A stretch of DNA of 64,000 bases from Halomicrobium salinisoli (lineage in GTDB: Archaea; Halobacteriota; Halobacteria; Halobacteriales; Haloarculaceae). The notes under the pieces are model-generated. The model was not told where the DNA came from and ran no database searches. It saw only the letters and a program-made list of their open reading frames with translations. This document shows positions 32,932 to 42,650 of the stretch, piece by piece. The position numbers and the translations under genes were made by a program. The first letter of the stretch is position 1. Every line of letters starts with the position of its first letter. The stretch lies in the NCBI RefSeq assembly GCF_020405185.1, contig NZ_CP084463.1:1798001-1862000 (forward strand), given 5' to 3'.

Positions 32932-33411
32932 ATGGACGAGCACACGCGGGACCCCTCGGTCGCGCCGCCGGCGGGGAACCCGACGGGCTGGCGCGAGGAC
33001 GGCCAGTGGGAGCACGCGACGCTGCGGCGGGCCGTGGTCCACGGCGTGCGACTCTACAACGCGGGGGAGTTCCACGAGTCCCACGACTGCTTCGAGGTCG
33101 AGTGGTACAACTACGGCACGGGGAGCACCGAGAGCGCCTTCCTGCACGGGATGGTCCAGGTCGCCGCCGGCGCGTACAAGCACTTCGACTTCGAGAACGA
33201 CGACGGGATGCGGAGCCTGTTCCGGACCGCGCTGCAGTACCTCCAGGGCGTCCCGAACGACTACTACGGCGTCGACCTGCTAGACGTCCGGACCGTCCTG
33301 AACAACGCGCTGAACGATCCGACCGAACTCCACGGGTGGCAGATCCGCCTGGACGGCGAGGAACCGGTCGCGCGGGACGTCGACTTCGAGTACGCGGCGT
33401 CGCTCGAATAG
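32932..33411 (+). CDS. DUF309 family protein
   Basis: A 159-residue soluble helical protein. The DUF309 hallmark is [24 protein letters not shown], with [17 protein letters not shown] next; the His and Glu residues of [10 protein letters not shown] could form a metal site, but no enzymatic activity is established for the family. The start at 32932 (MDEHTRDPS) is preceded by GGGGGTGA, a strong but very close Shine-Dalgarno. It is divergent from tRNA-Leu(CAA) and followed 10 bases after its stop by the convergent metalloprotease. Confidence 0.85.
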   Translation: MDEHTRDPSVAPPAGNPTGWREDGQWEHATLRRAVVHGVRLYNAGEFHESHDCFEVEWYNYGTGSTESAFLHGMVQVAAGAYKHFDFENDDGMRSLFRTALQYLQGVPNDYYGVDLLDVRTVLNNALNDPTELHGWQIRLDGEEPVARDVDFEYAASLE

Positions 33412-33420
33412 CGGCGCGAG

Positions 33421-34656
33421 CTACAGGTACGGCCCCATCACGTCGAAGTCGGCGTCGTGGCCGAGCCCGATCGCGTGGCCGATCTCGTGGGTCACGACGC
33501 TATCCCGGTCCGAACTGCTCAGGCCCGACTTGACGTAGACCGGCACGGTACCGCGCACCGGGTCCTCGCTCGCCTCCACGAGGGGCGCGCAGCCGACGAT
33601 GCTCCCCTCCGACGACGAGCCGCACGGCTCCTGGATGTCGTCGACGAAGTACACCCGCAGGTCGACGGTCTCGCCGGCGTCGCTCTCCGCGGCCCACTGC
33701 AGGCGGGACTCGTATGGCGTCCGCTCCGCGTGGACGTGCTCGTTCCAGAAGTCCATCCCGTACTCGACGCTACTCTCGGCCCCGGACTCGGACTCGGCGA
33801 TCTCGACCTCCAGCCGCGCCTCCCCGTAGGGGTTGTGCGACTGCAGCGTCGGGATCGGGTCGTCGCCGTCCGCGACGCCGTCGTCGTCGGTGTCCGGATC
33901 GGTCGGGTCGGTCTCCCCCGACAGCTCCTCGGGGTCCGTCAGGCCGTCGCCGTCGGTGTCCGCTTCGGTCGGGTCGGTCCCGTTCTCCCGCTCCGCGAGG
34001 TCGTCAAGTCCGTCGCCGTCGGTGTCAGCCGCCGTCGGATCGGTCGGCCCGCGCAGTTCCTCGCCGTCGCCGAGGCCGTCCCCGTCAGTGTCCGGGTCGT
34101 CGGGCGCCAGGCCCTCGTCCAGTTCGCGCCCGTCGTCGACGCCGTCGCCGTCGGTGTCGGCCGCCGTCGGATCGGTCGCCAGTTCCCGGCGCTCCTCGGC
34201 GTCGTCTAAGCCGTCCCCGTCCGTGTCCGCCGCGGTCGGGTCGGTGCCGACCGAGAGTTCGACCGAGTCGTTCAGGCCGTCGCCGTCGGTGTCGGCCGTC
34301 AGGAGGTCCGTTCCGGCCTCGATCTCCCGGGCGTCGTTCAGGCCGTCGCCGTCGGAGTCGGCGGCGAGGGGATCGCTCCCGTACTCGTGGACCTCGGCGC
34401 CGTCGTCGAGCCCGTCCCCGTCGGTGTCCGCCGCCGTCGGATCGGTCCCATTCGCCGCCTCGGCGCCGTCGTCGAGGCCGTCGCCGTCGGTGTCGGCGTC
34501 CATCGGATCGGTCGGGCCGACGAGCTCCTCGGCATTGCCCACGCCGTCGCCGTCGGCGTCGAGGACGCCGGCGACGGCCGTCGAGGCCGTCATCGTGAGC
34601 AATACGACGAGCAACAGAGGGATACGTGAGTGCTTCAGACGGCCGACGAGGGACAT
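33421..34656 (-). CDS. Secreted thrombospondin type 3-repeat metalloprotease
   Basis: A 411-residue exported protein. Residues about 1-29 are a signal peptide (IPLLLVVLLTMTASTAVAG). Residues about 30-265 hold roughly ten calcium-binding thrombospondin type 3 repeats of the form TDPTAADTDGDGLDD, with a final GETDPTDPDTDDDG. The C-terminal domain (about 270-411) has the matrixin zinc motif VVTHEIGHAIGLGHD, in which three His bind zinc, and a Cys pair in EPCGSSSEGSIVGC. The protease thus hangs at the C-terminus of a long Ca-stabilised stalk. The last residues (DVMGPYL) probably include the Met-turn. Confidence 0.88.
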   Translation of the reverse strand: MSLVGRLKHSRIPLLLVVLLTMTASTAVAGVLDADGDGVGNAEELVGPTDPMDADTDGDGLDDGAEAANGTDPTAADTDGDGLDDGAEVHEYGSDPLAADSDGDGLNDAREIEAGTDLLTADTDGDGLNDSVELSVGTDPTAADTDGDGLDDAEERRELATDPTAADTDGDGVDDGRELDEGLAPDDPDTDGDGLGDGEELRGPTDPTAADTDGDGLDDLAERENGTDPTEADTDGDGLTDPEELSGETDPTDPDTDDDGVADGDDPIPTLQSHNPYGEARLEVEIAESESGAESSVEYGMDFWNEHVHAERTPYESRLQWAAESDAGETVDLRVYFVDDIQEPCGSSSEGSIVGCAPLVEASEDPVRGTVPVYVKSGLSSSDRDSVVTHEIGHAIGLGHDADFDVMGPYL

Positions 34657-34824
34657 GACCGGCACGTAGTCGGGTACGAACGGATAAGCGCGTCCCCTCG
34701 ATATCAGGGTTTGATACGCCGACTGACAGCGGCGCTATACGTCGGTCGGATCCCGAGCCCGGACCGCCGACTGACCGGAGTCGAACCGTACGGACTATGA
34801 GCGGCTAGTCCCGACACTGTCGAC

Positions 34825-35610
34825 ATGCGGATAGAGACGCTAGGCGACGGGGAGCCGGAGGTCGCCGTGGTCGGCGGCATCCACGGGGACGAGCCGGCGG
34901 GGGTCCACGCCGTCGAGACGCTGCTGGAGGAGCGACCGGAGGTCGAGCGGCCGGTGGCGCTGGTCGTCGCGAACGAGGAGGCCATCGCGGCGGGCGAGCG
35001 GTACCTCGAGGCCGACCTCAACCGCTCGTTCCCGGGGTCGCCGGACGCCGAGACCCACGAGGAGCGACTGGCCGCGGAACTGGTCGACGCGGTCGGCGAC
35101 TGCACGACGCTGGCGCTGCACACCACCCAGTCCTACGGGGGCCTGTTCGCGCTGGTCGACGAGGTCGACGACCTCGCGCGGTCGGTGTGTCCCCGCCTCT
35201 CGGTCGACGCCGTCGTCGAGGTGGGGCCCGTCGCCGAGGGCCGGGTCTTCGCGTCGATCCCCGACACGATCGAGGTGGAGTGCGGCTACCAGGGCTCGGA
35301 GGCCGCGAAGGACAACGCCGTGCAGGTGGCCCGGGAGTTCCTCCGTGCGGTCGGCGCCCTCCCGGGCGAGGCCGAGCGCAAGCGCGACGAACTGCCGGTG
35401 TTCCGGCTGGGCGGGCCCGTGGCCAAGCAGTCGGCGGAGGTCTACGAGGTGTACGCGACGAACTTCGAGGAGGTCGCCGCGGGCGAGGCGTTCGCGGCGG
35501 CCGACGGCGACCCCGTCCACGCGGAGGAGCCCTTCCACCCCGTGTTGATGTCCTCGGAGGGCTACGAGGACGTGTTCGGGTACACGGCAGAGCGCGTCGG
35601 GACGCTGTGA
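34825..35610 (+). CDS. Succinylglutamate desuccinylase/aspartoacylase-like enzyme (M14-like)
   Basis: A 261-residue zinc carboxypeptidase-fold amidohydrolase. The zinc ligands and catalytic residues are in VVGGIHGDEPAG (His and Glu) and TTLALHTTQSYGG (His); the general-base Glu is likely in IEVECGYQG. ADLNRSFPG is the substrate-binding Asn-Arg motif of the family. Related enzymes deacylate N-acyl amino acids such as N-acetyl-aspartate or N-succinylglutamate; the haloarchaeal substrate is unknown. The C-terminal part (about 180-261) is a beta domain (VFRLGGPVAKQSAEVYEVYATNFE). Confidence 0.82.
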   Translation: MRIETLGDGEPEVAVVGGIHGDEPAGVHAVETLLEERPEVERPVALVVANEEAIAAGERYLEADLNRSFPGSPDAETHEERLAAELVDAVGDCTTLALHTTQSYGGLFALVDEVDDLARSVCPRLSVDAVVEVGPVAEGRVFASIPDTIEVECGYQGSEAAKDNAVQVAREFLRAVGALPGEAERKRDELPVFRLGGPVAKQSAEVYEVYATNFEEVAAGEAFAAADGDPVHAEEPFHPVLMSSEGYEDVFGYTAERVGTL

Positions 35611-35635
35611 GAGACGGAGATCGACGGCGCTGCGG

Positions 35636-36088
35636 TCACTCTTCGTCCGGCGGTTCGAACTCGACGAGCGTCAGGTCCCGACCTAGCGCGCAGTGGTCGT
35701 GGGGCGGGTCGCCGACGACTTCCTCGATGCGGTGCTCCTCGTCGAAGCCGGCCCCGTCGGGCACGCAGAACTCGTGGCTGGGGCAGTCGGTGTGCGGACA
35801 GGGGCCCGCGAGAGCGACGCTGCTGCCGCCGAAGGCGGACTTGCTGGGGACGTTGGCCCGGATCGGAGCGGGTTCGACCTCGACCGCGCGGACGCCGCCG
35901 TCGTGGACGGCGCAGTCCAGCGTCTGGCCGCCCTCGCGGACGTCGACGACGCGGTACTTCCGGTCCTCGGTGAGGTTCAGGCACTGGTCGCGGTAGGGAC
36001 ACCCCTCGCAGCCGCTGGCCTCGCCGTGGAACACGAACTCCGTCCCGGGCTCGGCGAGCCGGGTCCCGACGAGCGTGACGGTCGGCAT
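35636..36088 (-). CDS. UPF0179 family protein
   Basis: A 150-residue archaeal protein of unknown function with conserved Cys groups: GCEGCPYRDQC near residues 27-36, DCAVHDGG in the middle, and PCPHTDCPSHEFC near residue 97-108. The arrangement suggests one or two bound metals, probably an Fe-S cluster or zinc. A core beta segment (MPTVTLVGTRLAEPGTEFVF) opens the protein. It converges with the aspartoacylase-like gene, whose stop lies 26 bases away. Confidence 0.85.
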   Translation of the reverse strand: MPTVTLVGTRLAEPGTEFVFHGEASGCEGCPYRDQCLNLTEDRKYRVVDVREGGQTLDCAVHDGGVRAVEVEPAPIRANVPSKSAFGGSSVALAGPCPHTDCPSHEFCVPDGAGFDEEHRIEEVVGDPPHDHCALGRDLTLVEFEPPDEE

Positions 36089-36160
36089 GGCTTCGTCTAG
36101 GCGGCCCGCGTGATTAAGCGTGTGGTCCAGCCTGCGGTCGATTCCGGCCGTCGAGCGGTC

Positions 36161-36547
36161 TCAGCCGTCGTCGTCGCGGCCGGTCAGTTCGTCCAGCCGG
36201 TCGAGGTACTCTTCTCTGGGGACCTGATAGAAGTCGCGGTGGTCGACCTCGCCGGCGTCGAAGTCTGCGGCGACGTCGGTCGCGGCGTCTTCGGCCTCGG
36301 CGCGGGTGGGGTATGAGCCGACCTCGCGGTCCACCTCGGGCTCCAGATAGAGCGTGACGTACCAGGAGGCACCGGCGCGCTGGCCGCCGGGGCGGCGGTC
36401 CCGCCGCCCGCGAGTGAGGTAGAGCGTCGGCATGCACTGGGGTGGAAGGTCGCCGCCGTCGAAGACGTCTGGCCGGTACGCGAGGACGACCTTGTCGGGC
36501 TCGTCGCTCCAGACCTCCCACCCCCGGGGCGCGTCGTCGAGACTCAT
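36161..36547 (-). CDS. DUF5820-like conserved haloarchaeal protein
   Basis: A 128-residue acidic protein beginning MSLDDAPRGWEVWSDEPDK, followed by VVLAYRPDVFDGGDLPPQC and PTLYLTRGRR, a Pro/Arg/Gly-rich turn and a helical C-terminal part (TRAEAEDAATDVAADFDAG, EEYLDRLDELTGRDD). No membrane segment or Cys cluster. It resembles a family found only in haloarchaea. The start at 36547 is chosen over one 33 codons upstream because the extra sequence is low-complexity. Function unknown. Confidence 0.72.
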   Translation of the reverse strand: MSLDDAPRGWEVWSDEPDKVVLAYRPDVFDGGDLPPQCMPTLYLTRGRRDRRPGGQRAGASWYVTLYLEPEVDREVGSYPTRAEAEDAATDVAADFDAGEVDHRDFYQVPREEYLDRLDELTGRDDDG

Positions 36548-36988
36548 ACGCCCCCTGCGTGTGCAGGCGAAAAGAGTCCGACGGTCGCACCCGACCGATG
36601 GTATATAAACGGCGTCGCCGCAGCCGGCGCCGTGGGCCCGCCTCATCGCGGGCTGTGCGGGGATTCGCCCGTCCCTCGCATGCGGAAATACCCGCCGCTA
36701 CCCCCTGGTCGGAGAAAGGGTTATACGTTCACAGACCTCATACAATAAATACTATCGGAAGCAGTTCCGATCCCTGGTATCACCCGCCGGGAGGGGCGTC
36801 CCCGCGACCGAGGGTGGTACGTGGAAACACATGGCAACCACCGAGCAACCTGCGCCCGGACGGCCGGGCGAAGCGCCCGCTGGCGCCCGTGCGCGGAGAG
36901 CCCGGTGTAGTGGAACTGCGCCCGAGGTGTGCGGCTCGACAGCGACTGGCACCGACGCCAGGTCACGACCCGAACCGTCCGTGATAGT
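36548..36988. other. Intergenic region upstream of the PrkA/SpoVR operon
   Basis: About 440 bases without a gene. Candidate TATA boxes are GGTATATAAACGG (36600-36612), GGGTTATACG (36718-36727) and ATACAATAAATACTAT (36740-36755). The last would give a leader of about 205-220 bases for the operon starting at 36989, long for a haloarchaeon and so a possible site of post-transcriptional control. The leader region 36800-36988 is GC-rich. Confidence 0.45.
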
Positions 36989-39061
36989 ATGACAGGCACC
37001 AAAGAGACACTCGAAGAGCTGAGCGCGGAGTACCAGGACGCGATTCCCGCCGACCTCCGGACGACCCACTCGTTCGACTGGTACCTCGAGCAGCTGTACG
37101 ACGATCCGAGGATCGCACGCAACGCCCACCAGCGCGTTGCCGACATGTTCGACTACTACGGCACGGAGTACGACGAGGACACCGGCGTCGTGGAGTACAA
37201 GCTCGCCTCGGAGGACCCGTTACACGACGGCGAGAACACCTTCTACGGGCGCAACATCCACGAGGCGATGCACGAGTTCGTCAACAAGGTGAAGTCGGGC
37301 GCCCGCGGGCTCGGTCCGGAGAAGCGGATCAAGCTCCTCCTGGGGCCGGTCGGCTCCGGCAAGTCCGACTTCGACCGGCAGGTCCGTCGGTACTTCGAGG
37401 ACTACACCCAGCGCGAGGAGGGCCGGATGTACACCTTCCGCTGGACGAACCTCTGCGACGTCATCCCGGACCAGGACCCGGCCGACGACGTCGTCCGCTC
37501 GCCGATGAACCAGGACCCGCTCGTGCTCCTCCCCCAGGAGCAGCGCGAGCGCGTCATCGAGGACATCAACGAGGAGCTGGACGCGCCGTACACCATCCGC
37601 AACGAGCAGGCGCTGGACCCGGCCAGCGAGTTCTACATGGACCGGCTGCTGGCCCACTACGACGACGACCTCCAGTCCGTCCTGAACGACCACGTCGAGG
37701 TCGTCCGTCTCGTGGCCGACGAGAACCAGCGCCGCGCCGTCGAGACCTTCGAGCCCAAGGACAAGAAGAACCAGGACGAGACGGAGCTGACGGGCGACGT
37801 CAACTACTCGAAGATCGCCATCTACGGCGAATCGGACCCGCGGGCGTTCGACTACTCCGGGGCGTTCTGTAACGCCAACCGCGGCATCTTCTCCGGCGAG
37901 GAGCTACTCAAACTCCAGCGGGAGTTCCTCTACGACTTCCTCCACGCCACCCAGGAGCAGACGATCAAGCCCAAGAACAACCCCCGGATCGACATCGACC
38001 AGGTGATCGTCGGGCGCACCAACATGCCCGAGTACCGGGACAAGAAGGGCGACGAGAAGATGGAGGCGTTCAACGACCGGACCAAGCGGATCGACTTCCC
38101 GTACGTCCTCCAGTACGAGGAGGAGGCCAAGATCTACGAGAAGATGCTGGCCAACGCCGACCTGCCGGACATCCAGGTCGAGCCCCACACCCTGGAGATG
38201 GCCGGCCTGTTCGGCGTGCTCACCCGCGTCGAGGAGCCCGACGCGGAGGCCGTCGACCTCCTCCAGAAGGCCAAGGCCTACAACGGCGAGATCGGCGAGG
38301 CCGACGACGTCGACGTCAAGAAGCTCCGCGACGAGGCCGAGGACAAGGCCGACGTCGGCGAGGGCATGAACGGCGTCTCCGCGCGGTTCATCGGCGACGA
38401 GATCGCCGAGGCGATCATGGACTCGATGCACCGCGATCGGCAGTTCCTCTCCCCGCTGACGACCTTCAACCACTTCGAGGAGAACTTAGAGAACCACGGT
38501 TCCATCGCGGAGGAGGAGTTCGAGACCTACTACCGCTACCTCGAGCTCGTCCGCGAGGAGTACAAGGAGCGGGCCATCGAGGACGTGCGCCACGCGCTGG
38601 CCTACGACGTCGACGAGATCCAGCGCCAGGGCGAGAAGTACATGGACCACGTGATGGCCTACATCGACGACGACACCGTCGAGGACGAACTCACGGGCCG
38701 CGAGCAGGAGCCCGACGAGCAGTTCCTCCGCAGCGTCGAGGAGAAACTGGACCTGCCGGAGGACCGCAAGGACGACTTCCGCCAGGAAGTGAGCAACTGG
38801 GTCTCCCGCCGGGCCCGCGAGGGCGACACGTTCAACCCGCAGGACAACGACCGCCTGCGCCGCGCCCTGGAGCGAAAGCTCTGGGAGGACAAGAAGCACA
38901 ACATCAACTTCTCGGCGCTGGTCTCCAGCGGCGAGATGGACGACGACGAGCGCAACGAGTGGATCGACGCGCTCATCGAGCAGGGCTACTCCGAGGAGGG
39001 CGCGAAGGAGGTGCTCGAGTTCGCCGGCGCGGAGGTCGCCAAAAGCGAGATGGAAGACTGA
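36989..39061 (+). CDS. prkA: PrkA-family serine protein kinase (AAA core)
   Basis: A 690-residue cytoplasmic protein. The N-terminal AAA module has Walker A GPVGSGKSDFD and the PrkA-specific FCNANRGIFSGEELLKLQ. The C-terminal half (about 400-690) is helical and corresponds to the PrkA kinase-like region (MNGVSARFIGDEIAEAIMDSM, YRYLELVREEY). PrkA (YeaG) phosphorylates protein targets in stationary phase and stress. The start at 36989 (MTGTKETLEELSAE) opens a four-gene operon; its stop overlaps the next start by one base. Confidence 0.93.
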   Translation: MTGTKETLEELSAEYQDAIPADLRTTHSFDWYLEQLYDDPRIARNAHQRVADMFDYYGTEYDEDTGVVEYKLASEDPLHDGENTFYGRNIHEAMHEFVNKVKSGARGLGPEKRIKLLLGPVGSGKSDFDRQVRRYFEDYTQREEGRMYTFRWTNLCDVIPDQDPADDVVRSPMNQDPLVLLPQEQRERVIEDINEELDAPYTIRNEQALDPASEFYMDRLLAHYDDDLQSVLNDHVEVVRLVADENQRRAVETFEPKDKKNQDETELTGDVNYSKIAIYGESDPRAFDYSGAFCNANRGIFSGEELLKLQREFLYDFLHATQEQTIKPKNNPRIDIDQVIVGRTNMPEYRDKKGDEKMEAFNDRTKRIDFPYVLQYEEEAKIYEKMLANADLPDIQVEPHTLEMAGLFGVLTRVEEPDAEAVDLLQKAKAYNGEIGEADDVDVKKLRDEAEDKADVGEGMNGVSARFIGDEIAEAIMDSMHRDRQFLSPLTTFNHFEENLENHGSIAEEEFETYYRYLELVREEYKERAIEDVRHALAYDVDEIQRQGEKYMDHVMAYIDDDTVEDELTGREQEPDEQFLRSVEEKLDLPEDRKDDFRQEVSNWVSRRAREGDTFNPQDNDRLRRALERKLWEDKKHNINFSALVSSGEMDDDERNEWIDALIEQGYSEEGAKEVLEFAGAEVAKSEMED

Positions 39062-41343
39062 TGACCGCCGAGGAGTACATCGACCGCGCCGACGACACGC
39101 TCGACCGGACCTACGAGGAGCCAAAGCCCCTGTCGGCGTACGTCGAGAGCGTCCTGGAGCAGCCGGAACTGGCCTCCCACGCCGCGAAGTACCTGCTGGA
39201 CGCCATCGAGGAGGCCGGCACCCGCACCGTCATCGAGGAGGGCGAGGAGAAGGAGCGCTACCGCTTCTTCGACGACCCCCACAACGACGGCGAGCACGCC
39301 ATCCTCGGCAACACCGAGGTGCTCAACGGGCTCGTCGACGACCTGCGGTCGATCGCCGCCGGCCGCGGCAAGGACGAGAAGATCATCTGGCTGGAGGGGC
39401 CGACGGCGACGGGCAAGTCCGAGCTCAAGCGCTGCCTGATCAACGGCCTCCGGGAGTACTCGAAGACGCCCGAGGGCCGGCGCTACACGGTCGAGTGGAA
39501 CGTCGCCGCGGCGGGGTCCGGCGACGCCGGGCTCACCTACGCGGACGACCCGGTCGAGGACGAGGACGACTGGTACGAGAGCCCCGTCCAGGTCCACCCG
39601 CTGGCCGTCTTCCCCGACGAGGTCCGCGAGGAGCTGCTCGCGGAGCTCAACGAGCGGCTGGACGACCACGTCGACGTCCAGGTCGAGGGCAAGCTCGACC
39701 CCTTCTCCCGGGAGGCCTACGACTACCTCGAGGAGCAGTACCGCCGCGAGGGCGTCGAGGACCTCTTCTCGGCGGTGACGGGGCCCGAGCACCTGCGCGT
39801 GAAGAACTTCGTCGTCGACGTCGGACAGGGCATCGGCGTCCTCCACTCCGAGGACGAGGGGTCGCCGAAGGAGCGGCTCGTCGGCTCGTGGATGCACGGC
39901 ATGCTCCGCGAACTGGACTCCCGCGGGCGGAAGAACCCGCAGGCCTTTAGCTACGACGGCGTGCTCTCGCAGGGCAACGGCCTGCTCACGGTGGTCGAGG
40001 ACGCCGCCCAGCACGCCGACCTGCTCCAGAAGCTGCTGAACGTCCCCGACGAGGGCCACGTCAAGCTGGACAAGGGCATCGGGATGGACATCGACACCCA
40101 GCTCATCATCATCTCCAATCCCGACCTCGAGGCGCGGCTCAACCAGCACGCCGACCGCGAGGGCCAGGACCCGCTGAAGGCCCTGAAGCGCCGCCTCGAC
40201 AAGCGGGAGTTCTCGTACCTGACGAACCTCTCGCTGGAGGCGGAGCTTTTGCGCCGCGAGCTGACCAACGAGACGTCCGTCTGGCAGGCCGACTCCTGGG
40301 ACGAGATGGAGTCGTGGATCCAGGAGCCCCTGACCGTCCAGGTCCGGGACTCCAGCGCGGCGGTCTCGGACATGGAGCTCGCGCCCCACACCGTCGAGGC
40401 GGCGGCGCTGTACGCCGTCGTCTCGCGGCTCGACGGCGGGGCGATCCCGGCCGGCCTCGACCTGGTGGACAAGGCCCTGCTGTTCGACCGGGGCTACCTC
40501 CAGGAGGGCGACGAGCGGATCGACGTCGAGGACTTCGAGTTCGCCGAGGACGCCGACGACGGCGAGGGCGGCATCCCCGTGACCTTCACGCGGGACGTCA
40601 TCGCCGACCTGCTCCACGAGGCGCGGGACCGCCACCACCCGGACCTGCCCGTCGAGGACGTCATCATGCCCCGCGACGTGCTCAACGAGATGGCCGAGCG
40701 GCTGGACACGGCGCCGGTCTTTTCGCCCGGCGAGGCCGCCGATTTCGAGGAGCGGGTCGTCCCCGTCAAGAACCACGTCTTCGCCGAGCAGGAGTCGGAC
40801 GTCTTAGACGCCGTCATGCGGGACAAGCGCGTCGACGTCGAGACCGTCGAGGAGTACATCGAGCACGTCTACGCCTGGGAGTCCGACGAGCAGATCGAGA
40901 ACGAGCGCGGCGAGTACGTCGACCCCGACCCGCTGACGATGAAGGTCTTCGAGGTCGAGCACCTCGGCCGCTTCACCGAGGCCAACTACGACGGCAACGA
41001 CCCCGACGAGGCCGTCAGGCAGTTCCGGACGGACAAGATCATCACGGCACTGAACCGCCACGCCTGGCGCCAGCGCGACGACGAGTTCCGCGTCGGCGAC
41101 GTCAACCCCAAGGAGATTCCCGTCATCGAGACGGTGCTGGGCAGCCACGACTGGGACGACGTCAAGCGCACCTACGAGGACTTCGACCCGCGCCAGTGGG
41201 ACGACCCGCCCAGCGGTACCGAGACGGCCGACCTCAAGGCGAAGACGATCCGGAACATGCAGGAGCTGTTCGACTACAGCGAGGCCTCGGCCGAGCTGAC
41301 CAGCCGCCACGTCATGAGCCAGGTGAGCTACAGATGGGACTGA
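39061..41343 (+). CDS. Second PrkA-family protein kinase
   Basis: A 760-residue paralogue of the preceding protein. Walker A is [11 protein letters not shown] and the family motif has become [20 protein letters not shown], so the Asn-Arg-Gly of FCNANRG is not kept. The C-terminal region aligns in style ([31 protein letters not shown]). Having two PrkA genes in tandem with yeaH/spoVR is typical of haloarchaea; the second copy may regulate the first or have a different target set. It overlaps the preceding stop (one base) and the following start (ten bases), so all four genes should be translated together. Confidence 0.9.
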   Translation: MTAEEYIDRADDTLDRTYEEPKPLSAYVESVLEQPELASHAAKYLLDAIEEAGTRTVIEEGEEKERYRFFDDPHNDGEHAILGNTEVLNGLVDDLRSIAAGRGKDEKIIWLEGPTATGKSELKRCLINGLREYSKTPEGRRYTVEWNVAAAGSGDAGLTYADDPVEDEDDWYESPVQVHPLAVFPDEVREELLAELNERLDDHVDVQVEGKLDPFSREAYDYLEEQYRREGVEDLFSAVTGPEHLRVKNFVVDVGQGIGVLHSEDEGSPKERLVGSWMHGMLRELDSRGRKNPQAFSYDGVLSQGNGLLTVVEDAAQHADLLQKLLNVPDEGHVKLDKGIGMDIDTQLIIISNPDLEARLNQHADREGQDPLKALKRRLDKREFSYLTNLSLEAELLRRELTNETSVWQADSWDEMESWIQEPLTVQVRDSSAAVSDMELAPHTVEAAALYAVVSRLDGGAIPAGLDLVDKALLFDRGYLQEGDERIDVEDFEFAEDADDGEGGIPVTFTRDVIADLLHEARDRHHPDLPVEDVIMPRDVLNEMAERLDTAPVFSPGEAADFEERVVPVKNHVFAEQESDVLDAVMRDKRVDVETVEEYIEHVYAWESDEQIENERGEYVDPDPLTMKVFEVEHLGRFTEANYDGNDPDEAVRQFRTDKIITALNRHAWRQRDDEFRVGDVNPKEIPVIETVLGSHDWDDVKRTYEDFDPRQWDDPPSGTETADLKAKTIRNMQELFDYSEASAELTSRHVMSQVSYRWD

Positions 41344-42650
41344 GAGACGACCTCGAACGCTACCGGGAGGTGGGCGAGAACCGCCGGCAGGACCTCGCCG
41401 AGTTCATCCAGTACGGCGACCTCGGCCAGAGCCGCCAGGACTCCGTGCAGATCCCGATCAAGATCGTGGACCTGCCGGAGTTCGCCTACGACCAGCGCGA
41501 CATGGGCGGCGTCGGCCAGGGCCAGGGCGGCCAGCCCGAACCCGGCCAGCCCGTCGGCGACCCCGAGCCCGGCGACGGCGACGAGGACGGCGACCCCGGC
41601 GAGGAGGGCGCCGACCACGAGTACTACGAGATGGACCCCGAGGAGTTCGCTCAGGAACTGGACGAGCAGCTCGGGCTCGACCTCGACCCGAAGGGCAAGA
41701 CGGTCGTCGAGGAGACGGAGGGCGACTTCACGGACATCACCCGGACCGGTCCCTCCTCGACGCTTGACTTCGAGCGCCTGTTCAAGCAGGGGCTCAAGCG
41801 CAAGCTGGCGATGGACTTCGACCGGGACTACGTCCGCGAGGCGCTGAAGGTCGACGGCTGGGGCCCCACCAGCGTCTTCGAGTGGGCCCGCGACGAGTCC
41901 ATCCCCGTCTCGAAGCCGTGGCTCGACGAGGCCTACGAGGAGATCCCCCGCGACGAGCGCGCCGAGTGGGACAGCATCGAGGAGATGGAGGCCAACGTCG
42001 ACCGCGTCGACACCGCCGCGCGGATCCGCCGGGAGGGCGTCGACCAGATCCCCTTCCGCCGCGAGGACGAGCGCTACCGCTACCCCGAGATCGTCGAGGA
42101 ACGGGAGAAGAACGTCGTCGTGGTCAACATCCGCGACGTCTCGGGGTCGATGCGCAAGAAGAAGCGCGAGCTGGTCGAGCGGACGTTCACGCCGCTGGAC
42201 TGGTACCTCCAGGGCAAGTACGACAACGCCGAGTTCGTCTACATCGCCCACGACGCGGAGGCCTGGGAGGTCGAGCGCGACGAGTTCTTCGGCATCCGCT
42301 CCGGCGGCGGGACGCGCATCTCCAGCGCCTACGAGGTGGCCGCCCAGCGGCTGGAGGAGGGGTATCCCTGGAGCGACTGGAACCGCTACGTCTTCGCCGC
42401 GGGCGACTCGGAGAATTCCAGCAACGACACCGAGGAGCGGGTCATCCCCATGATGGAGGAGATCCCCGCGAACCTCCACGCCTACGTGGAGACCCAGCCC
42501 TCCGGCAACGCGATCAACGCGACCCACGCCGAGGAGGTCGAGCGGCACTTCCGCGGGGCCGACGACGTGGCCGTCACCTACGTCTCCAGCCCGGCGGACG
42601 TCGTCGACGCCATCTACGAGATCCTCAGCACCGAGGAGGAAGACCAATGA
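41334..42650 (+). CDS. yeaH: YeaH-type DUF444 protein
   Basis: A 438-residue DUF444 protein. After a helical N-terminus and a Gly/Pro/Asp/Glu-rich linker (about 60-100) it has a vWA-like domain with metal motif [24 protein letters not shown] sequence (the DVSGSM at about residue 265) and the late motif [17 protein letters not shown]. Bacterial YeaH is co-expressed with the PrkA kinase YeaG in stress responses. Start at 41334 lies inside the previous gene's end; its stop overlaps the SpoVR start (ATGA). Likely cytoplasmic. Confidence 0.9.
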   Translation: MGLRDDLERYREVGENRRQDLAEFIQYGDLGQSRQDSVQIPIKIVDLPEFAYDQRDMGGVGQGQGGQPEPGQPVGDPEPGDGDEDGDPGEEGADHEYYEMDPEEFAQELDEQLGLDLDPKGKTVVEETEGDFTDITRTGPSSTLDFERLFKQGLKRKLAMDFDRDYVREALKVDGWGPTSVFEWARDESIPVSKPWLDEAYEEIPRDERAEWDSIEEMEANVDRVDTAARIRREGVDQIPFRREDERYRYPEIVEEREKNVVVVNIRDVSGSMRKKKRELVERTFTPLDWYLQGKYDNAEFVYIAHDAEAWEVERDEFFGIRSGGGTRISSAYEVAAQRLEEGYPWSDWNRYVFAAGDSENSSNDTEERVIPMMEEIPANLHAYVETQPSGNAINATHAEEVERHFRGADDVAVTYVSSPADVVDAIYEILSTEEEDQ

